DNA of 64,000 nucleotides from Kalmusia sp. IMI 367209 (lineage: Eukaryota; Ascomycota; Dothideomycetes; Pleosporales; Didymosphaeriaceae), in contig JAPEUQ010000015.1 of NCBI GenBank assembly GCA_027946365.1, positions 558,001-622,000 of the forward strand, given 5' to 3'. The notes under the pieces are model-generated. The model worked only from the letters and a program-made list of their open reading frames with translations. It had not been told where the DNA came from and searched no databases. Both the position numbers and the translations under genes were made by a program. Below, piece after piece: positions 11,486 to 19,845 of the stretch (its first letter is position 1; every line of letters begins with the position of its first letter).

Positions 11486-12578
11486 TCAAGCTTTCCCACT
11501 AGCTTTCTTCCATGCATCCTCTAGCTTCAAAGGCTTAATATCTGGGAACAGATCGTTGAGCAATTTCCCACTCTTGTACGTGAAGATGCCCTCTTCCATC
11601 CACAAGCCATACTGTGCAAACAAGCCTTGCACAATCGGCAACGCATTGTCCCTCCCACCAAAGAGCTCATAGACCCCCGCATGACCCGGCAACTCAGTGA
11701 CCTGACCCTTCTGCAACTTCTCGATCGAATCATACGACACGTTGAACTTGACGCCTTTGCTTGCTTCAGCAGCCGCTAAGATCTCGTTCCACGTCTTTAC
11801 ATCGCCTGCAATGTAGTACGCACTCTCCCACTTCTGCAAATTCAGGAGTCTAGCAACATACTTCGCAATGTCATGAGAGTACGTCAAGGTAATCGGGGCT
11901 TCGCCTTTATTCGGGAGACTTGCAGCATTGTTCTTGACATCAAACATGAGTGGGGTGATGGCCAAGTATGATGGCAGGCCTTCCACGGTGACTTCCATGA
12001 AGAGTCCAGGGTAAATGGCTGTCCACTCGAGGTCTGTCTTCTTCAATTCTTCCAAAGCTTGGAGCCTAGATTTCGCAATAGGAAAATTCGTAAACCTGGG
12101 TCTTGGGTTCATGTTAGACAAATGGGGAATACGAGCGAGATCGCATTGGGAGTGTGCCCACTTACTCATCTTTGAATTCCAGAGCGCTCCAAGTATTGGG
12201 TATGATTCGCTTCGTCACACTCGACTTTGCAGCCGCTTTGATCAGGTTGAACTCAGGTGTTGCATCTACGAGTGTATTTGCAGTCGAGATCAGGACTGAT
12301 ACTTTGTTCGATTCGAGGAGTGTATGAAGAGCATCCACACTCGCGTAGTCAGCGGCGAGAACGCGCACGCCGGACACTTTTTCAAGCTCAGGATTCTCCT
12401 GAACAGAGGCTCGATTAATATTTCCACAGTTAAAGAGGGCATAGCTCTTGGAGCTTAGGCAGATACATACCTTGCGCGAAAAGATCAAAACTTCATATCG
12501 CCCGGTCTCCTTCAAGGCATCAACAATGGCGCGACCTAAACCATTCGAACCACCAGCAACAGCGACAACGGTAGACAT
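11486..12578 (-). CDS. NmrA-like NAD(P)-binding protein (isoflavone-reductase-like)
   Basis: An atypical short-chain dehydrogenase of the NmrA/isoflavone reductase group; it may be an oxidoreductase or a redox-sensing regulator. Three exons (12578-12471, 12398-12166, 12095-11486) give 316 aa. The N-terminus MSTVVAVAGGSNGLGRAI holds the Rossmann GxxGxGR nucleotide loop. Later blocks include SVLISTANTL, the FxPNTWS-like turn (RIIPNTWSALEF), the region after the second intron with WTAIYPGLFMEV, and a substrate-side domain to the end. Intron 1 (12399-12470) has a length divisible by three and stays open, but its GTATGT...CAG ends and the break in similarity support removal. It diverges from an SDR gene 600 bp away; a shared pathway is possible but unproven. 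Confidence 0.82.
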
Positions 12579-13194
12579 CTCAAGTTTTCTGATGGAGGAT
12601 ATAACCTTCAGGTTATTTCAAAGTAAGTTCCTTTGTCGAATTGGGCAAAGATTTCAACTGCTTCTCTGCTTTCAACAACACCTTCTCAGCTCGACCCTTT
12701 ATACCTCAATCTGATCCACTTCTCGCACGATTTCCCTTCATTTGACTTTCTCGATTGCTAATCAGGCTACCATGGCAGTGTGTTTTGCATTCGGAGGGAG
12801 TCGCATCACGTGCTGGTCGGACGAATGTCGGCCGTGAGTACGATGGCGCGTCTAATTCGGGTTAGCCATGCGAGCGAACGCCCTGTCAGCAGGGGGGTCT
12901 TACATGCATGTTGATCCTCCCGTAGAATTATGTCAATCGATGGTGTTCCGGCGAGGTACACGATGGTTGAGATGATGGCACGGAAGCGTCTTCGTATAGA
13001 CCGTACTCTAACTAGCTTAACTGACAAATGCGGTTAGTGCGGGACAGGCCCCGCTAGTAAATGTGATGGCGCAACTATGCCGCAAGTCTTTACATGCCTC
13101 TATAGAAGCAAGATTAAGCCCAATTCCCTCTGCATCGTGGAAAAAATTCTAATATCACAATCTTCTCCTTCGACTCGCTACATAGATCAGCAAA
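12579..13194. other. Divergent intergenic region, NmrA-like and SDR genes
   Basis: About 616 bases between two divergent starts, probably a shared regulatory region. No coding region is supported. Confidence 0.5.
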
Positions 13195-14137
13195 ATGGCC
13201 TCCTTTGATAACAAAGTCGTCATCGTCACCGGCTGCAGCAGCGGTATCGGCCTCGCAACCACCCAGCTCTTTCTGGACCGCCAAGCTAAGGTCTTCGGGA
13301 TCGATATCTCTCCTTTCGCCCCGAAATCATATGACGTCGCCGGAAAGCCCTTCGAGTTTCACCAGGCCGATCTCATTGAGCCCAAAGCCGCCGAGGATGC
13401 TGTCGCAGCCTGTGTTGCCAAATTCGGATCAAGGATAGACGTCCTCGTCAATTGCGCGGGCATCTCGGATGGCTGGTCAAGCGCGGATACCCTCAAGGAT
13501 GTCGAGTGGGAGCGTGTTATGGCAATCAACCTGACCGTGCCAGTTAGGCTTATGACGGCCGTGTTGCCAGCAATGAAGGAGCAAAAGGCGGGGTCCATTG
13601 TGAATGTTGCGAGTAAGGCGGGCGTGTCGGGGGCGGCAGCTGGCATTGCGTATACGGCCTCGAAACATGGGCTCGTAAGTCATACCTTGTGTTGTAGGCT
13701 ATTATTATATGTTCGCACGCTAATTGTTGATCTAGGTGGGTGCAACTAAAAATGTAGCGTGGCGCTTCCATAATGACAACATCCGCTGCAATGCGGTCCT
13801 ACCGGGCGGTATGTCTCTCGAACGTCCGTAATTTTGCAGCAGCTGATTGCCCAATAGGCGTTGCGACGAACATTCAAAACTCGGTGAATATGGACTGCTT
13901 CGATCCGGCCGGTTTTGGGAGCTTCTTGTATGTGCTGTTTGAATATCAAATGGATAGATTGCTAACGTCAGTAGTCCTGTGGTGCAGATGCACGTGGCAA
14001 AGAACCAGAAAGGTCAACCTGTCCCTGTCGTCACAACTGAGGATGTCGCCAAGGGCATTGCTTACTTAGCATCCGACGAGGCAAGGATGGTCAATGGTGC
14101 CTTGCTACCCATCGATGCGGCATGGTCCACTCTGTAA
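13195..14137 (+). CDS. Short-chain dehydrogenase/reductase (SDR)
   Basis: Classical NAD(P)-dependent oxidoreductase; the substrate is unknown. Four exons (13195-13674, 13736-13808, 13858-13927, 13975-14137) give 261 aa. The cofactor loop is VTGCSSGIG at residues 11-19, the NCAG motif lies near residue 90, the catalytic Ser is in the [10 protein letters not shown] block, and the YTASKHG motif (YxxxK) sits just before intron 1. After splicing come [16 protein letters not shown], the cofactor-nicotinamide loop, and the usual ending [21 protein letters not shown]. All three introns are 47-61 bp and restore a single frame. The length matches the classical SDR family. The first two residues of exon 4 depend on choosing the TAG at 13973-13974. 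Confidence 0.88.
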
Positions 14138-14577
14138 GCCTTCAAAAGGATATCTGTTTATCGCGCAATGAATTTGTTCAGCAGCGATACTTTGTGGAAA
14201 TCGGATTTGTACAGTACAGGAGCAGTGTGGAGTGAGGTGCCATCGAGCACGCACGCGACAAGTAGCGTGTCTAATTACATTGAGTGAGCAAGTTACACAA
14301 AGCTCCCATCGCCCGCGATTCAGAGAAGAATCATAGAATTCTTCTCAAAGGCTGGACCGGTAATTCGCTACTAATTCTCCGCCATATTGGTACTCGGTGG
14401 TGTCCGTGTCTTTACCCGGTCATCTATCATGCGCAACATGATGAATGTAGATGAAAGCGTTGGGTCCATGCGCGCGCGGCATTTGCACTTAGTACTTTCT
14501 ATACTGCTATCGTTCTTCTCATCTTGAAGATTTTCATCCTGTCCTCGCAAGACGTTCGAGCAACAGCAATTGCCATC
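14138..14577. other. Intergenic region upstream of secreted paralogue 2
   Basis: About 440 bases with no supported gene. The last 60 bases are pyrimidine-rich upstream of the ATG at 14578. Confidence 0.45.
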
Positions 14578-15279
14578 ATGCGATTGTCTCTAACGACTAC
14601 GTTCGGAGCATTGGCCCTGAGCCTCCCACGTACCATCCTTGCCCTCCCTCCTGTGACAATCGAACCTCTCCCAACCGGCTGTTCATCCTATCCATCCTAC
14701 AATTCTACCGCCAACACCGCCGGCCCTTGGACTGTCGTCGCTGATTCAACTGGAACCTCTATCGACGGTGGAAGTGCTAGCATCGTCTCCTTCACGAACG
14801 ACGGTGTCGATCGCTACGGTTTCGTACGTCCGCACCTTAGATCTCACTACACCTCACATTCTACTGATGCACTAGGAATGGCATAGATCACTCTTCCCCA
14901 ACCCTCAAACTTCGGTGTCGTCGCCCCACAGATAACGCTGCGCTGCACCTCCTCTAACCTGCAGGCGCAATTGCGCAATGAATGGGTCGACATATCTATT
15001 GCGTCCGATGAGAACTGGCAGTCCTCGCTTAGCTTCGGACTCCCCGATACAGGGATCAATGTACAGCCGTATGCGCATATCGTAAATGGGACGCGAGTTC
15101 CGGGTGTATTTCTGGGTGCAAAGGGAAGTACGAAGTGGTTCTTCAAGCACAATTGGGGAGGAAATGCAGGGGAATACTTTTTGTTGAGGTGGATGGAGCA
15201 AGCGGAGTTGGAAAAGAGGCAGGATGGGCCAGTGGTAGATGATAGGGATTGGGTTGGGTGGCTGAAGGTTGGGAGCTAA
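14578..15279 (+). CDS. Small secreted protein, paralogue of the gene at 9200-9891
   Basis: Function unknown. Two exons (14578-14823, 14887-15279) encode 212 aa, almost the same length as the paralogue (214 aa). The start was set at 14578 because it opens a signal peptide (MRLSLTTTFGALALSLP); an in-frame upstream ATG at 14524 precedes it. Shared blocks are PLPTGCSSYPSYN, AGPWTV, a strand before the intron (YGF here, WGY there), and PGVFLGAKGSTKWFFKHNW against PGVFLGGYDNSTTWGFKYY. The intron falls at the same place in both genes. The C-terminus here is longer and charged (EQAELEKRQDGPVVDDRDW) before GWLKVGS. Both copies look intact, so both could be expressed. Confidence 0.8.
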
Positions 15280-15381
15280 ATGGGCATGAAAGATGGTGAG
15301 ATATGTACCAGTCTTTAACATTCATCTAGAATGAAATATTTCTGTAATGTATATCGCGCCGCTAGGACTAATAGCATCGGA

Positions 15382-16434
15382 TCAATCATCGATCGGCAGC
15401 ACCTTTCGAATGCCTTCATCAATTTGTTCTAGCGCACAGAGTCAGCTAAGCGCTCGCTTTGTGCATATAGCAGAACGTACCCTCTAGGTATGGTATCACA
15501 TGACCATAGTCTTTGCAGACTGTTACATTGTTAATTTTGATGAGCACATGTTGATTAGACATCCTTACCATGATGGCCATTCCAGCTTCCGTCCAGTGGC
15601 CCGTTATCATCAGCGTCTGTTTGCTCGTGTGGCTCCATCGTCAAATCCGCAGAGCACATTACACCCTGCCGCAGGTAGTCTACGCAGTGCAAGTAATGGC
15701 TGTGATAGTCGCTAGGTAGAGTGTCGCTCATGTTCGCAGTGAGGCCAGCATATATACGCGCCATCATGAACTGGTACGCGTCAGTACATGACACATTAAC
15801 CAGAGATACGAAATGCTGACCACACAATGTAATTGATGCGTCATTGAAGTCGTAAAGAATGTGCTATCTGTCGCTGCACCCCAACCTGCGCCAACTGCAC
15901 GACCCTTTAGCAAAAACCTCTAGGAGCTGTGTGCGGCAGAAGCTCGTACCTGGCATCATGGTGCTCCACTTCTCAAGCGTCGCTGCCGAGAAGAACTCAG
16001 TAGTATCGTTAGGCACAAACGATGCATCCGCCGCAAACTTGACAATCTTCGTGGGAACTTTGGTCTCGTCAACGCTTTGCCCACGATATGTATTAATGAT
16101 TATACTCACAGTCCGGTCCCGTACCCATAAAATCACCGCCGACTTGAATCAAGCTACTTGAGTTTTCTTGCTTAAAATTCCGCAGCAACAGTATCGACAA
16201 GGAAATATTGACGAGCAACAGCACAACATCTATGATCCAACGAAAGCGACGGAAACGCGCTACGAGTATGCTTGTTCTTGATTTTCGCGGTTTCGATCGT
16301 GAAGGTCTCGTGGCTTTTATTGAGGTCCACTGTTTCTCATTGGTGTCCATTTGTGATTCGACTTCGGTGGCGGACAGGAATTCTTCCTCCTCTGCAACAG
16401 ATTCGTACTTTTCAGCCTTCTTTATGTAGTCCAT
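15382..16434 (-). CDS. UstYa-like (DUF3328) membrane oxidase
   Basis: UstYa-family proteins carry out oxidative cyclisation or halogenation in fungal peptide pathways (ustiloxin, cyclochlorotine) and occur with other metabolite clusters. Six exons (16434-16110, 16057-15950, 15894-15821, 15770-15569, 15519-15481, 15428-15382) give 264 aa. An acidic cytosolic start is followed by one transmembrane helix at about residues 66-88 (IIDVVLLLVNISLSILLL). Both diagnostic motifs appear only after splicing: HQLHC in exon 3 and HYLHCVDYLRQ in exon 4. Exon 4 also has DLTMEPHE and the DGSWNGHH block, completed by VCKDYGHVIPYLE in exon 5. All five introns are 49-55 bp and the total is 795 bases, an exact frame. 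No peptide synthetase or repeated RiPP precursor was found nearby. The intron 1 acceptor is the least certain. Confidence 0.85.
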
Positions 16435-16998
16435 AGTTTTTGGTAGTCGCAGCAGTAGAAATGTAGGTTGTGTGGTTATAGTGGTGACAAGAAAGCTTGG
16501 AGAAAGAGGGAAGGAAGAACCTATCCCGAGGCCATGCCTTCATCCCGCATCGGCTCATGGCTAGGTACTGGCGGGTATGCGGCAGCCTGATGCAAAACTC
16601 GCACCTCTCTTTCGATGTTATGCGTGTCACGATGTATGATGTTCTCGTTGAACGCGTAGGCTGGAGTCCGTTGGTACGTTTCAATTGAAGATACTATACC
16701 TAAAGGGACCGCACTAGCAGGCATGGTCATTTGTGATTGGCGCTGGCAGCTGTCACACACGCGGGCCGACCCAAAGCCTGAGGCGTCTGGAAAGGCCATC
16801 AAACGGTAGCGCCGGTCCATGATGAATAGCAGACGGGAAGGTCTAGACGGCGTCGTCTTCGTTCGGTTCATAGTAGTATCACACCATGTCCTAAGCGCCG
16901 CATCTATGTGTACTGTAAAAAGTGACCCAAAGCTTCAGGCGATTCTAACGGTTGCCATCAACGCAGCTCAAATATTGCTTCTTCACCAGAACCTAATT
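16435..16998. other. Region between UstYa-like and GrpB-GNAT genes
   Basis: A 116-codon minus-strand frame (16521-16871) exists but shows no motif, signal or splice pattern, so it is not called. The stretch probably holds the UstYa-like promoter and the 3' end of the GrpB-GNAT gene. Confidence 0.4.
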
Positions 16999-18201
16999 TT
17001 AGCGGACAATCGCTAGCTCGTAATGTATGCTACCTATGCCAAAAGTCACGCCTGTCTTTGTGAACCCCATCTGCTCTAACAATTCCATTCCAGTCACATT
17101 TCTTTGGTCTTGTGCAGTATCTTTCTTCGTATCCGGCGCTTTCTTCCCGATAAAATTCGCCAGTGTCCGCAAAAATGCATCTCTAGCCTCAAAAACCAGA
17201 CTTTGATCCTCAAGTTGGGAGTCAATCAGAACGTAGACCGAAATCTTGCCTTCAATCTTTTCTATATCTCCCAGCTCTCCAGTTGCTTCCGACTCCCAAG
17301 GTATGCCTTTACTGTGTATTCGTTCGGCTAAGTCGTCGACTACTGCGCTCGCACGACCTACTAATCGCGGGGCCTCCCCGTTGTCCATATTTCCAAGAAC
17401 AAGGACAGCGAGGTCAATATGCCGTCGAGGTGCCTTACCAGCTTCTTTGATCATCTCCACCAACATGGTTTCTGTTTCTTGCATGGTCCGTGTAGACTCT
17501 GCCGCTTGCAGCGCCTGTACATCCCCAATGACGAACTCGCGAAGCAGCAGCCTGTGCGTGCGAACGGGCCTCACTCTTTGCGCAGAAGTATTAGCTTTGC
17601 GAATTGCATCGAGTTCTTGTTGGGTCATGCGACCCGAGCGTTGCAACATATGCTGCATTAGGTCGTTTTTCAGGTGCATATACTCATGAATTTCTAGGCC
17701 TCTATCGATAGCAAGTCATGGTCATCATGTCAGCAGAGGAATTCAAGGATAAATGGGGTACAAGAAAGTCTCTCACCTTTGCGACAAGGCCAACTTGAAC
17801 TGGGCATATTCCTCTCTTATGCTCTTATTCTCCCTGAGCAAGTCTCGCACGGCAAAATGGTTCCTGAGCGCCGCCGAGCCCTCAATGCATACGTAGAGGT
17901 TGCGCGTCGGCAGCTGATGGGGAGCTCGGAACGCGTGTCGGTCTTTGATTCCTAATTCGCCCATGTAGAGAAGCTGTGTATCGACATGCTGTAGAGCTGA
18001 TATGACATCTTGTAGCTGCTCCCTTGTTACAACAATGTCTATGTCGATGATTGGTTTTGCCGCAAGTCCTTCAACGGAGGTGCTTCCGACGTGCTCGATT
18101 GACAGGTAGGGCTCGTTGCGGAGAAAGTGCTCGAGTTCAGCCTTGATCTCCTGGAAGTCCTGGGCCCATTTAGGATTGTGGGGCTCGACGACGACGACCA
18201 T
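16999..18201 (-). CDS. GrpB-domain and GNAT-like fusion protein
   Basis: The N-terminal half is a GrpB/UPF0157 domain, a nucleotidyltransferase-fold family of poorly known role; the C-terminal half resembles a GNAT acetyltransferase. Exon 1 (18201-17777) reads VVVVEPHNPKWAQDF, then IEHVGSTSVEGLAAKPIIDIDI, here the signature GSTSVxGLxxKPIIDIDI. The intron 17702-17776 joins KLALSQR to GLEIHEYMHLKN, the end of the GrpB domain. The second domain starts around RTHRLLLREFVIGDVQAL, the usual beta1-alpha1 entry of RimJ-like acetyltransferases, and ends with MELLEQMGFTKTGVTFGIG. Total 375 aa. The acetyl-CoA pyrophosphate loop is not obvious, so activity of the GNAT half is doubtful. Confidence 0.78.
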
Positions 18202-19201
18202 TCCAGAAAGGTTTAGAAGTGTATGGCAAGGTTTAGATCAAAAATGTGGAGGAACCTAGGAGGCGATAGGTTCTCCACGGAATATCGATATAGCCGAACA
18301 ATATCCTGAACTCAGTATGTATATGTTATGAAGGGGCGTAAGTTCATTCTCTTAATAATCATGAGGCATGTCCAGGTAGGGTATTCACCTTTAGGAGCGG
18401 GGTGTTGCCCAGTCTCGCTTATTACCTACATAAGCAAATAGCTCTATCCAATCAACCATCGTACGTCTCCTTGTTATACAGGGAGAAGGGAAAATCTTCT
18501 ATTTTCGTCGATTCGACTTGAACATATGTGTTTACCTAGGAATGCTTTTTGCGTACTTGACATCAAGATAGCTCACTAGGTCCCCAGTCACACCAGTTAG
18601 CAGTTCTGCAGAGAAGACGTGATTGTTTCAGGGAAGTCAGCACGGATCGGCTCTGACTTACACAAGATGGCAACAGCTGTGATCACTAAGAAGAAGGCCT
18701 CACAGAAAGATCATCGCCAGAGCGAGATCAAGGCCCAATCCCTACTACTATAGTTGATTCTCGGTCTTTGCGGAGCTTCCGCACGGCGTGGGCATCCGAG
18801 ACTTATATTGCGTGCGTGTCTACGAACTTACTCACGTCTTGGACGTGCGGAGAGCTTGTCAACCGGCTACCATGGAATGTATAGCAAGAGAGTCATATAA
18901 TTGTGCTCAGACTCTAGGGAAGCTGTGTCACCCATATCCAAGTCCCATTCGAGAGATAAGACGATCGACAAAAGGTGTCCGAAATGCAATCTTCGGACCT
19001 TGTAGCTCTTTGTAGCATAGAAAAAGCAAAAGTAGCAGGCCCAATTATACAGATACCTATGTGACGAGGCCGAAATTGGAACGCTACTTGTGGTACCGGG
19101 GTTATCGGCGGATACTAGCGGAGCTGTTGGGTCAAAGGATCTTAAAAAATTTTGTACTTTTACAAGACACACACACATTCCATTGCTTTTGAACCGTAAA
19201 A
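18202..19201. other. Divergent intergenic region, GrpB-GNAT and GNAT
   Basis: 1 kb with no supported gene on either strand. It separates two divergent genes and should contain both promoters. Confidence 0.5.
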
Positions 19202-19711
19202 ATGGCCACAGTTACGATATCAGCTGCTGAGTTCCCACGGGATCTAGATGTGGTCGCTGAATTGTTCGCAGCATATGCAAAGTCTTTGAATATCGACCTC
19301 TCCTTCCAAAGCTTCGCCGACGAGGTTTCCCAGCTGCCGGGGAAGTATGCAACCGACAAAGGCGGTGCTTTGTTCTTGGCCTACATGGCGGACACATCAA
19401 AGGCTATCGGTTGTGTAGCTGTACGTGCCCTTTCACCGCCTGCAGCGTGCGAACTCAAGCGTCTCTTTGTTGTACCGGATGCTCGAGGTTTGGGTGCTGC
19501 ACAACGATTAATGGATGCAGCATTGAACAGAGCACAAAAGCTTGGCTATAGCGATATACTCTTGGATAGCCTAGCAAACATGACAGCGGCGCGAAAGCTA
19601 TATGCAAGATATGGCTTTGAGGAAGTGGACAAATACTACGACAATCCAATCGCAGGGACCGTGTTCATGAAGGCGTCCCTGCAAGGACGTGCGCGCAGCC
19701 ACTTAAATTAG
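19202..19711 (+). CDS. GNAT-family N-acetyltransferase
   Basis: Predicted acetyl-CoA-dependent acetyltransferase of unknown substrate, single exon, 169 aa. The central block CELKRLFVVPDARGLGAAQRLM is the GNAT motif A: here LKRLFVVPDARGLG precedes the helix that binds the CoA pyrophosphate (R/QxxGxG/A pattern, RGLGAAQ). Motif B follows as DILLDSLANMTAARKLYARYGFEEV, the LYxxxGF ending typical of small-molecule acetyltransferases. The stop is 135 bases before the start of the SNF2 gene on the same strand; the short gap suggests that the SNF2 promoter is compact or overlaps the 3' UTR here. Length is normal for a single GNAT domain. Confidence 0.88.
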   Translation: MATVTISAAEFPRDLDVVAELFAAYAKSLNIDLSFQSFADEVSQLPGKYATDKGGALFLAYMADTSKAIGCVAVRALSPPAACELKRLFVVPDARGLGAAQRLMDAALNRAQKLGYSDILLDSLANMTAARKLYARYGFEEVDKYYDNPIAGTVFMKASLQGRARSHLN

Positions 19712-19845
19712 CGCGTGAGGTCGCGTCAAAGTCGCGTTCCTCGGCGTCATCATCGATTCTTTGATCGCTGTCGCCACCAACCCCTGGCGCTAGACACCCT
19801 TCCTCTATTCATTTTCACAAAATTCACAGCGCGAATCGGCGCGCA

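Noticed and set aside
16521..16871. 116-codon minus-strand frame
   Set aside because: No domain, signal or splice partner; composition looks random.
13195..18201. Secondary-metabolite cluster around the UstYa-like gene
   Set aside because: Only generic oxidoreductases are nearby; no backbone enzyme, precursor peptide or pathway regulator was found.
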